NCBI RefSeq assembly: GCF_963259705.1
Contig: NC_081844.1
Location: 40,055,341-40,119,340 of the forward strand
Origin: Myotis daubentonii
Lineage: Eukaryota; Chordata; Mammalia; Chiroptera; Vespertilionidae
Reading direction: 5' to 3'
Length of the DNA stretch: 64,000 nt
The translations under genes and the position numbers were made by a program. Below are positions 10,850 to 21,460 of this stretch, piece after piece. Below the pieces are notes generated by a model, which searched no databases, had not been told where the DNA came from, and saw only the letters and a list, made by a program, of their open reading frames with translations. Within the stretch, counting starts at the first letter, position 1; every line of letters starts with the position of its first letter.

Positions 10850-11545
10850 CACATATGTCAATACAGACACAGACAGACACAGAATGATGGTTGGGGGGAG
10901 ATGAAGGCAGAAAAGATACAACCCCAAATGGATTATGTTCCCCTTTGGTAGTTACAGTTCTCTAAAAAAAAAAAAACCCATCCTTCACCCCTTGAACTTC
11001 TGTCATGTGATCCAGTTTTCCTGGGTCATCTTATTTACTGATGACAGGAGGCTACTGTAGTCCCTCTCAAGTACTACTGGTTAGTTTGGCAACAGGTGAA
11101 CTTGCTTCCACACCCACTTGCTACATCCTTAATTCTAATCAGATCTTGCTCAAATATTGTAGCATCTGAAATTGTTGATTGGCCCACCCTTAAGGGGATT
11201 ACCTTTTGCTCCTGTTTTCGAGAGGGTAATATTCTCTAAAGCATTTTACCTCTGCTTGGACCTTCTTAGCACCAGAATAAGGCACTTTCCATGTTTCTTT
11301 TTTCCTACCCATGTTTCTCTCCTCCATCCACATGAGCTCCCTTAATCTATCAATCTACTCCCTGAGCTGCAGACATCATGTTCCTGCCAATGAGCTGGGC
11401 CCTCTGCTTCCAATACCGACTTCTATTCTGAATTCCATCTACCTGGTAAACACCTTCACTTGACTGACCCAAGTCTGTAAAATACCATATGCCCAAACCA
11501 AACCAATGTTTTGTTTTGCGGCCTCCAAACCCACACATTCTCTAC
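10850..11545. other. Intronic DNA with L2-like remnants
   Basis: Mixed sequence with a 12-A run near 10966. The pyrimidine-rich part at about 11200-11400 may be diverged L2. No gene. Confidence 0.4.
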
Positions 11546-11547
11546 AC

Positions 11548-11734
11548 CTGTGCTTCTCAAAGCGTGATCCCTGGACCACTAGCATCAGCATCACCTGGGA
11601 GCTAGTCAGACATGCAAATTCTCTGCCCCACCGCAAACCAACTGAATCGGAACATCTGGGCACGAGGCTGAGTAATCTGTGTTTTAACACATTCTTAAGG
11701 TGATTCTGATGCCTGCTGAAGTTGAGAACCACTG
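11548..11734 (+). mobile_element. MER5A-type hAT (Charlie) remnant
   Basis: The element starts CTGTGCTTCTCAAAGCGTG, includes ATCACCTGGGAGCTAGTCAG and ACTGAATCGGAACATCTGGG, and ends GTTGAGAACCACTG. This is the signature of the mammal-wide MER5A non-autonomous hAT family, with considerable divergence. Confidence 0.8.
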
Positions 11735-11769
11735 CTCCAGACAGTTCTGGTCCTTCTAAAGGCAGCTTT

Positions 11770-12210
11770 CTTTCCTATGCCAACCAGTAGGACTCCTCCT
11801 CCCAAGAGCTACCCTGGGGAATTCTACTTTCACACTATCTCTCTCTTCATATTCATGTTCTCGGCCCCTCTCCCAGGTTAGGTCTCATCTTCTCTTACAG
11901 AGACATTCCTCTCCACATTGAAATCTAGCCTGCACCTGATTCTAGATTATTCCTTATACCCTGGCTCTGACTGTTCAATCGTTCAGGGTTCAGGTTCTAT
12001 TGATCTTCCTATGGTCCTCTCGCCCATCCCTCCACTCCCCATTCCCATCTTCCAGCCAAGCAGTCCCCAGGATTTGCTTCAGTCTTTCATGCTTTTGCAC
12101 ACAGTTCCTTCGTCCCTGCCCTAAGATGAGCTCTCTGACGGCAGACGAGATGCTGCTTGCTCTGTGATCCCACAGGACCCAGTGGACTTAGTTAATACAG
12201 TTTCTGTCAC
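11770..12210 (+). mobile_element. L2 LINE fragment
   Basis: C/T-rich diverged sequence ending in a degenerate AGATGAGCTCTCTGACGGCAG block resembles the L2 3' region (compare 17000-17660). There is no intact frame. Confidence 0.5.
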
Positions 12211-12427
12211 ACCCATTGCAATTGCTATTTGTGTGTCTGGCCCACAAACCTGTGGCCAAAACAAGTTATTGCTCATTTTGTTTATCTAAGACCAGCTCAC
12301 AGAGTGCAATGATCGTACAATTTGTCATCCAACCCAGAGCCCTGCCTACATCTGCAAGCTCATCAAGTACTGTATTCCCTCCAAACTCGCCATGCTCCAG
12401 TTACATTGGCCTCCTCCCTCCCTCCCA

Positions 12428-12653
12428 CTATTTTTTATTGATTTCTAGAGAGAGAGGAAGGGAGAAGGAGAGAGAGAAACACTGATGGGAGAGAGAAACA
12501 TCAACCAACAGAAAAACATCTACCGGCTGCCTCCTACAAACCCGTTACTGGGGATCGAGACCAAAACGTGGGCATGTACCCTGACCAGGAATCAGACCAC
12601 CACCTTTCCATGCATAGGACAAACCCAACTCACTGAGCCACACCAGCCAGGGC
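12428..12653 (-). mobile_element. VES SINE
   Basis: Reverse orientation: on the minus strand it begins GCCCTGGCTGGTGTGGCTCA and runs through the tRNA-like head to the GGAGGCAGCCGGTAGATG and TTTCTCTCTCCCATC blocks and a T-rich end on the plus strand. It follows L2-like pyrimidine-rich DNA. Confidence 0.88.
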
Positions 12654-12779
12654 ACAGACTAAAAGGGTAAAAAAATTGTCTACTGTGTATTTTAATCATT
12701 TTTCATATAATGTCTACATTACATATAGTATATATATTATCAAAACTACATGATGAGGATTCATTCTATTTCTCATACA

Positions 12780-12960
12780 GGCCCCCTTTTCAAACTCCGA
12801 GGCTTCACACTTCATGCTCCCTCTGTCTGAAATGCTCTTTCTCAGAACTGCATTACAGGCTCATACTCTTTAGGCCTCATTTCAGCCATCATCTTCTCTG
12901 ACCTTCCCTGAGTGGTTCCTGCTGCCCCTTTCTCTTTCATATTGTCCTGTATTGTCTTCA
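12780..12960 (+). mobile_element. L2 LINE fragment
   Basis: The segment reads TGCTCCCTCTGTCTGAAATG followed by a CTCATTTCAGCCATCATCT-type stretch and ACCTTCCCTGAGTGG, matching the L2 3' region in forward orientation. Confidence 0.65.
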
Positions 12961-13049
12961 CGGTGATTGTTGCTATTTGAAATAACTTCTCTATTGTCTG
13001 TCTCCCTTTTTGTAGTCCACAGGGTCTCCTCTATGCTATTAAAAACCAT

Positions 13050-13290
13050 AGGGTAGGGCCAGAGAGCAACGCTCTGACGTTAGAACACCTGAGATTGAAT
13101 CCTGGCTCTACCACTTCCTAAGTAAATGACCTTGGGCAAGGTGTTTACCTCTCTGTAACTCAGTGGCCTTATCTATAAAGTGGGGGTTATATCAAATTTG
13201 CATTAGAGGGCCATTGTTTCAATGAAACAACATAATACATGTAGAATGGTGAGCTGGCACAAAGTAAGGATTCAATGTATGTTCTCTATT
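13050..13290 (+). repeat. MIR SINE
   Basis: A nearly full MIR, with the GAATCCTGGCTCTACCACTT B-box and core, then ACCTTGGGCAAGG and the tail GTAAGGATTCAATG. Forward orientation. Confidence 0.82.
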
Positions 13291-13331
13291 ACCGTTGCTA
13301 TTATTTACTATGGCATCTTCAATGCCTAGGA

Positions 13332-13543
13332 CAGTAGTCAGCAAACTGCAGCTAGCGAGCCACATGCAGCTCTTTGGCCCCTTGAGTGTGGCTCTTCCCA
13401 AGCCTTAGGAGTACCCTAATTAAGTTAATAACAATGTACCTACCTATATAGTTTCAGTTTAAAAAATTTGGCTCTCAAAAGAAATTTCAATTGTTGTACT
13501 GTTGATATTTGGCTCTGTTGACTAATGAGTTTGCTGACCACTG
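13332..13543 (+). mobile_element. Non-autonomous hAT MITE with 8-bp duplication
   Basis: The inverted ends CAGTAGTCAGCAAACTGC and GTTTGCTGACCACTG are flanked by a perfect 8-bp duplication GCCTAGGA (13324-13331 and 13544-13551). It is 212 bp long with no transposase. The interior contains paired TTGGCTCT and AGAGCCAAA-like blocks. It is a recent-looking hAT cut-and-paste insertion. Confidence 0.87.
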
Positions 13544-13649
13544 GCCTAGGACAATTGATGATACTTAGTAGGCAATCAATATTTGAAATATTTGTTGAGT
13601 GAATTAGTGACTCAAGAGTTGATGAAAAAAATGAATGCCACCAATCCCT

Positions 13650-13828
13650 CAACTCATCTTCAAAACTTCCGAAGAGCTTTTATACCTGCTGGATAAAACC
13701 CCAACCCAGTTCCCTAGCCTACGACTTAATTCCCTGCAAAACATGGTCCAAACTTGCTTTTCCAAACCTAAATCTACCACTTTTCACTGGTAAACCAGAC
13801 CTCTTTCTAGTCTCACCATATTTCTTTA
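13650..13828 (+). mobile_element. L2 LINE fragment
   Basis: ACTTCCGAAGAGCTTTTATA followed by CTGGATAAAACCCCAACCC resembles the L2 3' part. It is interrupted by the hAT element at 13837 and appears to resume at about 14100. Confidence 0.55.
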
Positions 13829-13836
13829 GTCTAGAA

Positions 13837-14093
13837 CACTGATTTTCAACCCTTTTCATCTCATGGCACACAAACTAATTACTAAAATTCTGTTCACATC
13901 AAACAATGCATTTTTTGCCGATCTGACAAAAAATAGATATAATTTTGATTCATTTGCACTGGACAGCTATTGTTTTATTGGCTGTTGTCATTTTATTTGA
14001 CAATCTAAGGGAAAAGAGGTCAGTGCCCCTGACTAAATAGTTATGTACTGCGTGTTTTAAAAATTCTTGTAGCACACTGATTAACAATTGCTG
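13837..14093 (+). mobile_element. Non-autonomous hAT element, 257 bp
   Basis: Bounded by CACTGATTTTCAACCC and a degenerate partner CACTGATTAACAATTGCTG. A perfect 8-bp duplication GTCTAGAA lies at 13829-13836 and 14094-14101. The CTCATGGCACACAAACTAAT interior is one I associate with a common bat hAT family. Its insertion splits an L2 copy. Confidence 0.85.
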
Positions 14094-14101
14094 GTCTAGA
14101 A

Positions 14102-14380
14102 TGTTGTTCTCTTCATCGATACCTGTCAAAAGCCCACTGATACTCTAGGTCTAGCCAAATGCCATGCTCTTCACTCTTGCCTCTGAGCATCCACCTCCTA
14201 CAGCTGTGTAAAATCTCCTTTTTATGACTGTTCCATATTCACACCATTTATCTCACTTATGAGAGGAGATCGGAGTTTGTGTTCTTGCCATCTCCAGCAT
14301 CCAGCCCCAGTGCCTTGCAAGGAAGAAAGCCCTCAATACGTTATTTTGAATGTATGGATGGCTGGAGGTTGGCAAGTACT
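14102..14380 (+). mobile_element. L2 LINE fragment, continuation
   Basis: Continues the L2-like sequence broken by the hAT insertion, with CAAATGCCATGCTCTTCACT and, near the end, the AGCCCCAGTGCCTTGCA type of block found near L2 3' ends. Confidence 0.5.
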
Positions 14381-14490
14381 GAAAAAATACATCAAAAGAA
14401 GATTGCTGTCAGTACAGACATAACACTTACTGTGTGATTCTTAGGTCAAGCCCTAAGTAACATCTTTGTGATGTCAAAACTTTCCATCTC

Positions 14491-14713
14491 GCCCTAACTG
14501 GTTTGGCTCAGTGGATAGAGCATTGGCCTACGGACTCAAGGGTCTGGGGTTCAGTTCCGGTCAAGGGCATGTGCCTTGGTTGCGGGCACATCCCCGGTGG
14601 GGAGTGTGCAGGAGGCAGCTGATCGATGTTTCTCTCTCATCGATGTTTCTGGCTCTCTGTCCCTCTCCCTTCCTCTCTGTAAAAAATCAATAAAATATAT
14701 TAAAAAAAAACAA
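14491..14713 (+). mobile_element. VES SINE with perfect target duplication
   Basis: A full-length forward copy starts GCCCTAACTGGTTTGGCTCA and contains an A box (TGGCTCAGTGG, about 14504-14514) and a B box (GGTTCAGTTCC, about 14549-14559). It ends with TCAATAAAATATATT and a poly-A tail. A 15-bp duplication AAAACTTTCCATCTC at 14476-14490 and 14714-14728 shows L1-machinery insertion and relative youth. Confidence 0.95.
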
Positions 14714-14993
14714 AAAACTTTCCATCTCCTCCACTGTACAGTATACTATCTCCACCACCTACAGCAATGGATGGGCACATGCTAAACAATAACTATCTGA
14801 AATATTCCTTGAGTGAATGAGTGCCATGTCTATAACCTATCTTCCGATTCTTACGAAGTTTGTCCACACTGCTAATATATATTCCACCTTCTCATCGTTC
14901 TCCCTCTTCCACCATCCATAATCTTACTATAAAATCATTTCTTTCATAGCCTCAAGCTATAGCCATTTTATTCTCGAAACTTTAAATTCTATA

Positions 14994-15111
14994 CATGTGA
15001 GGCAAAAGTAGGTTTTCAATTGCATGTGAAACAGAGTTTATTCTTGTATTATTTATTAACTATTGTATTATTTTCCAAGAAAAACTATAAACCTACTTTG
15101 GCCACACCCTG
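14994..15111 (+). mobile_element. Mariner-type MITE, copy 2
   Basis: Ends GGCAAAAGTAGGTTT and AAACCTACTTTGGCC, flanked by TA (14992-14993, 15112-15113). It has the same TATTATTT-rich centre as copy 1 at 10718-10845, and is slightly shorter at 118 bp. Confidence 0.82.
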
Positions 15112-15114
15112 TAT

Positions 15115-16985
15115 TAAACTTCTTTTTCCCTTTTGTCAGATTATAAATTCGTTCTTCCGGAATGAAAATCAGAATTCAAAATATGAACAAAGACAATGAT
15201 CTAGGTTAAAGTTGAAGATAAGTCATTTTCTTACATTCAATAGCTATTCAAAACTTGATGTTCAACTCTTTCGGTAACTCTGAAGTTAGAATTTACAAAT
15301 ACTGTTTATAAATGGCCTAACCTCAGAATTCTGATTTTCATTCCCATGATACATTTTTTCTCTCTCGGACTCCAATTTACTATTAAATGATCTAATGCAG
15401 TTTATGCTGAACCCAAATTGTCACCCACACCTAATCTCTCATTCCATGCAGCTAGCCTAATACACAAAATAGTTATCCAAATTTGACTGTTCAGTAGTTT
15501 CCATTCTTTCTTTACTAGTAATTGTGCTCTCCCTGAATGGCTTTTCCAAATCACCAACTGGTTTGGCTATTAATGAAACATATCCTTGTGAAAGCTCTCA
15601 TATTGTCTCCTTATACTGCTTGGATTGAGGAAGAGGGAAAGGAACCCAGGCCACGTGAGTATTGCCTCTTTCTCTTCCACTAGGATGTGATCCCTTGAGA
15701 GCAGGGACTTTTACTTCAGGGGTTCTTGGTATTTTCCAATGGGGTCTTACTGGGGGGAAAGAAGGTGAGGTAGTAACAAGTCTGATGGCTGACTTTTCAC
15801 CACTAGGTGGGAAACAGTTCCACAGAGTGGACAGAAAAAACAATTCTCAGGACTGTTTAGATATTCAGGTGTCCTGACCTATGGGGGTGTCATGAGTGAA
15901 TGGTTGTGAATGGCTTAGCACCTTGGGAGATACTCCATGAGCAGAAAACATGAATCCCACCTCCAAATGGTTCAGTGAGTGGTTTACAGGCACCTTTAGG
16001 AAACATGAAAGCTTCTGATTCTTAACTCAGAAGAATATATGTGAATACAAAAGTCTGCATTAATTTCAAGAGGTCTACAAACCTTGAATTTATTAGATTT
16101 GGCAACAGGGAAGTTTTTTTTATTATTATTGCAGTGTTGGGGGAGGACAGCGAAATAGAACAAAAACCAATCTCAGGCATTTTGCCTGGGGAACTGAGGC
16201 AGAAGTGTCCACTTAGGACTTCAGACACCATACTCTTTTGCTTAAGTGATAGCTCCACCCCTAATAGTATACATGGCACTTCCCTTTGAAATAAAATCTC
16301 ATGGCCAAGGGCAGAGTTTTCAGGCTGCAACCGATCATCATTGAGCGAAAGTGGTTTTCATAAGGTGGAATGTAACAAGGTAATCAATTCACTCATCCTT
16401 GTTTAAGTGATACTCCTTTCAGCCAGTCTTAGCTTGCCTATCACATACAACTCCTCTGCCTGAGAATGGTTCTGGATTTGTCCTATTTACGCTCTGAACT
16501 CAAGTGGCAGTCATGGTTTGTCTAAAGTAGCAATTGCCCAGAGAATCATCAGCTCCCACTGCACCAGTACCGAATGTGCTGTATTAGAACCACTAGCGAT
16601 CTTTCAACATTTCCATTACAAACCTTTATTTTCAGAGGCTTATGACTCAACGTGAAACACTCACTCAGGGATAAATCTGGGATACACGGTCTGGGAGGTA
16701 ATATAATTTCTTTAATGAAAGGAACTTTTTGTACTTTGCAAGTGCTAAACAGATGGTCTTAATCAATGCTGACCTTATAATATCTGGAGGACAAAGCCAA
16801 AAAAAATAAGCTTTCCCATAACCATAAAATAGGACATAAGAATGTATGAAATTTGTCTTCAGAACTTTCAGTAATGCAACAACTAATCTATCATCCTAAG
16901 CCTCCTGACGCCTTCACCCCCACATCCAATCCCCTAGGCCTGATGCCTTTGTATCTTTAATAGCCCTTGAATCAATTTACTTTTC
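15115..16985. other. Repeat-poor intronic stretch
   Basis: About 1.9 kb without a repeat that I can name and without coding signal. A short T-rich tract lies at 16117-16130. It could hold regulatory DNA but shows no decisive motif. Confidence 0.45.
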
Positions 16986-16989
16986 TCCA

Positions 16990-17665
16990 CTTCCACTGTC
17001 ACCCTGCCAATCCAAGCAATATCCTGCCCCACCTGAACTGTTATAACGTCCAGCCGGATGCCTACTATCTGCTCTTGCTCCAAACCAATTCATCCTTTCT
17101 GCAGGCGGCCAGGGCAATCTTTTCAAAACACAAAGCTGACTGTTGTCTGCTACTTAAAAACCCTTTAATGGCTTCCCCAGTGCTCTAAAGACCTAATCCT
17201 TAGCCTGGTGTACAAGACCCCCACTTACCTTTGCACCCTCACCCACCACTCCTCTCGCTCTCCATGTTCTAACTATACGGATCTTCTTCCAGCGCCTCAG
17301 TTCACCATGCTGCCTCCTACCTCAGGGCCTTGTCCCTCTCTGGAGTGCCCCCTCCCACTCCAACAACTACTTTTTCAAATCTTCAGATTTCAACTCAAAA
17401 ACCCTATCTTCAGGTAACCCTTTTATGACCAAGCTCCTCCATTTCTTACCCCCTGCACACCTCCCATGGGTTTTCTTCACAGCATATACCACAATTTGTA
17501 TTGGTTGATTTATGGAACCTTGATTACTAGTAGTGTCTTTCTTCTTCTTCTTTTGACTAAACTGCAAGATTTAAGGTTAGGGGCAAGAAGTGTTTCCTCA
17601 ACAACTAACACTGACATAGAGTAGGCACTCAAAAATGAAGTATTTGTTGACTATAAAATCGTACA
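16990..17665 (+). mobile_element. L2 LINE 3' region
   Basis: A long, well-preserved L2 fragment with CAATCTTTTCAAAACACAAA, AACCCTTTAATGGCTTCCCC, CCTCAGGGCCTTGTCCCTCT and the 3' AGGCACTCAAAAATGAAGTA tail. The internal CTTCTTCTTCTTTT tract is a small simple repeat. There is no intact frame. Confidence 0.8.
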
Positions 17666-17826
17666 CAACAGAGTACAATTTGAACAGAGTACAATTCACA
17701 CCATTCACCTTAAACGGCAAGAGGCCCCGAGATTGAAGGAAGATAAATGTGTTGCTCTTGTCTTGACCACGGATAATGCATCCTGGGATAGTGCCTAGGG
17801 TGATCTAAGGCAAGGAAGTAGGCCAC

Positions 17827-17829
<3 letters not shown>

Positions 17830-17858
<29 letters not shown>
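17830..17858 (+). repeat. Poly-A tract, 29 A
   Basis: An uninterrupted A run without a recognisable retroelement immediately to its left. It may be the tail of a degraded SINE or an expansion, and it is likely to vary in length. Confidence 0.9.
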
Positions 17859-17860
<2 letters not shown>

Positions 17861-18216
17861 ACCAGGTTGCAACAGACGTTAACTTTAGTACCTGGAACAC
17901 TGAAAGTACAAAACAAGTGGCGCAGGGCAGAAGCATGAGTATAAGTTTGCTGGAAGAGAGGCAGCACCTGTATTTGATAAACTGGATTTCTGTAGCCTAT
18001 CTCAGGCCATTTATAGACACCCAGAAAAGTCCGTGTGTGGGTCAGCATTAAAGGAGAGGCAGGTGTCTCACAGGGGGTGGAGGAATCTACAATTATAATC
18101 AAAGTAAAAGAACCAGAGGGTAAGGGAAACTGGGGGGTCAGAATCTGAGTACTGGTCAGGATCTTCCATAAAGGAGATATCTCTTTAATGCTTTATCTCA
18201 GAAACTCTTAGTTTAG

Positions 18217-18435
18217 TTTTTTTTATTTTTTTTAATTGATTTTGAGAGAGAGGAAGGGAGAGAAAGAGAGAGAAACATTGATGTGATAGAGAAGCATCGA
18301 TCGGTTGCCTCCTGAAGGCGCCCCAACTGGGGATCAAAACCACAGCCTTGGTGTGCGCCCTGACCAAGAATCAAACCTACCACCTCTTGGTGTACTGGAC
18401 GATGCTCCAACCAACTGAGCCATATTGGCCAGGGC
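18217..18435 (-). mobile_element. VES SINE
   Basis: Reverse orientation: the minus strand reads GCCCTGGCCAATATGGCTCA, then tRNA-like head and body to CTCTCTCTTTCTCTCCCTTC and a tail seen as T-rich sequence at 18217-18240. Confidence 0.9.
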
Positions 18436-18901
18436 GTAGTCTGGTTTTCATTAATGGGAGACGATAGTTCTTTTATTTATGCTCTTATGACTTATAATCT
18501 GTATTCTATACCTTACTGCTTGCCTGCAAAGTTAATAAAAGGGTTTGGCTCCTCTGATCCATAAGCATTCTTTTCGATGTTAATTATGTTTGAAAAGTCT
18601 TAAAGCTAGCTTCTGTCTTTGGCAAACGAAATTACATTGGACCCGCTGACAAATTAATGATGAATGAGGACACCTTCTGAGAAATGTGTCCTTACACGAT
18701 GTCGTCATTGTGCGAATGTCATAGAGTGCGCTCACATGTAGATGGTACAGCCTACTACATATGTAGGTCATATGGTATAACCTGCTGCTCCTGGGCTACA
18801 GGCCTGTATAGCATGTTACTGTACAAAACATGAGATTAAATCATGCCCAAGAGAAAATGATGCAATCAAGAGACATGGTAAATGGGACATGTATGAGGGG
18901 C

Positions 18902-18930
<29 letters not shown>
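18902..18930 (+). repeat. (TG)n microsatellite
   Basis: About 14 TG units directly next to the A-rich end of the reverse VES SINE at 18931-19119, a common site for microsatellite birth. Confidence 0.95.
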
Positions 18931-18933
<3 letters not shown>

Positions 18934-19119
18934 ATTGACTTTAGAGAGGAAGGAAGAGGGAGAGATATAAACATCAATGATGAGAGAGAATCATTGATGG
19001 GCTGCCCCCTACTGGGGATCGAGCCAGCAACCTAGGCATGTGCCCTTGACCAGAATCAAACCCAGGACCCTTCAGTCCACAGGCCAACTCTCTACCCACT
19101 AAGCCAAACCAGCTAGGGC
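18931..19119 (-). mobile_element. VES SINE
   Basis: On the minus strand the head reads AGCCCTAGCTGGTTTGGCTT and continues to the GGGCAGCCCATCAATGATTC region and CTCTCTTCTAAAGTC end, abutting the TG microsatellite. It sits inside the older DNA-transposon-like repeat. Confidence 0.88.
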
Positions 19120-19469
19120 TAAGGCTGTTTTAGAGCAAAGTTTTATTTTTTTATAACTAGAAAGAGCACACTCTAAAATACTGATAAAAAGCACAGTAAT
19201 ACATAAACTGACAACACAGTCATTATCATTATCAGTATTATGTACCGCCCGTAATTGTATGTGCTACACTTTTGTACGATTGGCAGCACAGGTTTGTTTA
19301 CGCCAGCATCACAATCACAGGACTAGCATGCTGCACTGTGACATCACCATGGCTACCATGTCACTAGGTGAAAGGAATTTTTCAGCTCCATTATAATTTT
19401 ATGGGACCACTGTCATGTATGCAGTCCCTAGTTGACTGAAATGTCATTATGCAGCACATGGCTGTAATT

Positions 19470-20155
19470 TTGACCAAAATCAATATATCACCACCTCCAA
19501 GAGCTATTAAATGGGCATGGTGGCTCGGTACTTACATATCAGCACCAATAAAATGTGTTCGGGGGTGGGTAAGGTGCCCATGCTCCACCACTGGTCTAGA
19601 CTTGCTATCTGAACTGGGGGACATTTTGAACGTGGCTAGTTTTGTCAGTTCTCCTCAATGTCTCTCCCAGAAAACGGCGTTTTCACATTTCTAGCTCTTT
19701 GTAAAATGCCATTTGACTTAAAACAAATACTCTCAAACAATTGTAATATTCAATTTTTTTTTTTTTTTTTTTTTGGTCCATGAGTCATTTTGAAAGTAAA
19801 ATCATAAAAAGGCTGGCACCAGTCCATGAGAGCTGACAGGCTTAAAACCACAAAAGCAAAATTTGTTGTTTTTTTTCCCCATTAACTTAAAGTAGATGAC
19901 TTGGATGGGAACCCACCAGCGATATTTTAAAGAGATTCCGCTACCATAAAAATTTCAGATACTAAAACGTTAAGAGTCAACCCAGTCATCATATAGGCAG
20001 GAACTTAATAAGGAAATCTCCTCCTAAGATTCTTACTCAAGGGAAAAAGCCTTCTCGCTCAACTCCCTGATGCCCAACTTTCCCGAAGAAAAGTGAGTAG
20101 AGGAGATCATACAGATGCAACCGCAGAACATATTTGCAAGAGGCACTTCACAACT
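19470..20155. other. Intronic DNA left of the CpG island
   Basis: Mixed sequence with a 21-T tract at 19754-19774. No gene recognised. It borders the CpG island shore. Confidence 0.45.
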
Positions 20156-20286
20156 GAGCACAACTCTTCCAGCGGCCCCTGGCCACTTGGTGGCCCTCAC
20201 CTGCCCACGCCCTCCCCTACCTCCCGGGGCAGCTGGCCCAGGGCACTGCCCAGGGTCCGGGATGAGGAAGGAGGGAGTGGTTCCCT

Positions 20287-20301
20287 GGGGGGGGGGGGGG
20301 G
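20287..20301 (+). repeat. G15 homopolymer
   Basis: Fifteen consecutive G residues inside the CpG island within intron 1. Such runs are often length-polymorphic and error-prone in sequencing. Confidence 0.95.
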
Positions 20302-21370
20302 CGAGGATGTCAGGCCGGAGGGCGAGGCCGGCCAGCCGCCAGCCTGCGGTGACCTAGTCACAGTCACCTCCAAGGCGAAGCTGCATTCCCCGCGGCCCCT
20401 CCCCAGCTCGGCTCGGCGACTACAGTCCCGAGGCGCCCGGCTGCACCCCGTAAGGCGAGGGAGTGTCCAGGCTACAAACACTCGCTCCGGGCGGCAGACA
20501 CAGGCGCCGCAGCGGGGAGCTCAGCGCCCCTCCGCGTCGGGCTGAGCGAGCGCGGCGCCGGCACAAGTTACTTTCCCGGCCGAGCAGTCCGGTCGCGGCC
20601 CGGGAAGAGGAACCGGCTGCACGTCCCCGGGACAGCTAGGTCGCTCCGGGAGAAGGGCTCCCCCCAGGAGGGGGCCACGGGGGGACCAAGGGGGCCACCG
20701 CTCTGCCTCCCTCCCCCCATCGGGCCAACCGCCCCTCCCGTCGCCAAGGAAGTGGGAGGCAGGGCCGGTCCAGGACGAGGCCGCGCGCCCATCGCACCCC
20801 CGGTTCCCGGCCACCAGCCACCGGAGAGGAGGGGGCGGCGACGCTGCCCGTAAGAGCCGGAGGCGGAGCGCCATCTGCCTCCCACCCCCCGGCGGCGGGC
20901 AGGCTGGGGGAGCCCGGCTGCAGCACCCCCGGGCGGGCGGGCGGGCGTGGGCGGAGGGAGGGCTGGACCGAGGGGCCTGGGCTGGACCGGTGGCGATGGC
21001 AGCGGCGGCATCTCGCCTCCTCCAGGCCTGCCCGCGCCACAGGCCGCAGCCTGGACCAACCCCGCGTCCCCCGGCACCACCGCCGCGGTCCCACCCCGAG
21101 GAGTCGGGGGCTGGGCGGCCGCGCCCCCCGCCCCCAGAGACCCGATTTGCTCCCGCTCCGCCCAGAGGTCCCGGCGAGGAGCGCGGCCGCTGGAGCCGCC
21201 GCCGCAGCGCGGGGTGCTCGGGGCGGGGAAGCGCGGGAGGAAGGGGCGGCGAGGGGGCGGGCCGGCAGCGGGGACCTGGGCAGCGGGGACCGAGTGCGTG
21301 GGGCTCGGCGACAGCGATCGCCCGCACCACCTGCGGAGCTGCGGCGCCCACGCCGCGCCCGACCCCGCCG

Positions 21371-21394
21371 CTCCCGCTCCCGCTCCCGCTCCCG
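21371..21394 (+). repeat. (CTCCCG)4 hexanucleotide repeat
   Basis: Four perfect CTCCCG units about 65-90 bp inside intron 1, downstream of the GALNT7 exon 1 donor. On the transcribed-sense (minus) strand it reads as CGGGAG units, giving GGG runs at regular spacing. Confidence 0.95.
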
Positions 21395-21454
21395 CCACTC
21401 GCGCGCAAACAAAACAAGTTGCAGGTCGCCGCCACCGGAGGGGGCGGGCGGGTC

Positions 21455-21460
21455 ACTCAC
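21455..21460 (-). other. Splice donor of GALNT7 exon 1
   Basis: Read on the minus strand, the exon ends ATGAGG and is followed by GTGAGT, a near-perfect U1-complementary donor. It falls exactly where homology to the GALNT7 N-terminus stops. The exon therefore ends between codons, and intron 1 runs to lower coordinates. Confidence 0.9.

Larger units (their letters stand above)
18661..19468 (+). mobile_element. Old DNA-transposon-like repeat interrupted by a SINE
   Basis: The left part (to about 18835) has TTCTGAGAAATGTGTCCTTA and ATGGTATAACCTGCTGCTCC. The right part (about 19190-19468) has GGGACCACTGTCATGTATGC, TTGACTGAAATGTCATTATG and an end GCACATGGCTGTA. I know these blocks as parts of one ancient mammalian family whose ends carry CAGTCATG-like inverted repeats, and a reverse copy is at 27405-27600. 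A VES SINE has inserted into the middle. The family name is left open. Confidence 0.6.
1..21460 (-). other. GALNT7 intron 1 (5' part)
   Basis: Everything left of the exon 1 donor should be intron 1 of GALNT7, read right to left. I looked for the expected second coding exon, which encodes an acidic lumenal stem segment, and did not recognise it, so the intron probably extends past the window edge. The known mammalian gene has long introns, which agrees. The contents are listed as separate repeats and gaps. Confidence 0.75.

Noticed and set aside
14504..14560. tRNA gene suggested by A-box and B-box motifs
   Set aside because: The motifs belong to the tRNA-derived head of a VES SINE. There is no cloverleaf-complete tRNA, and the same applies to the other SINE copies.
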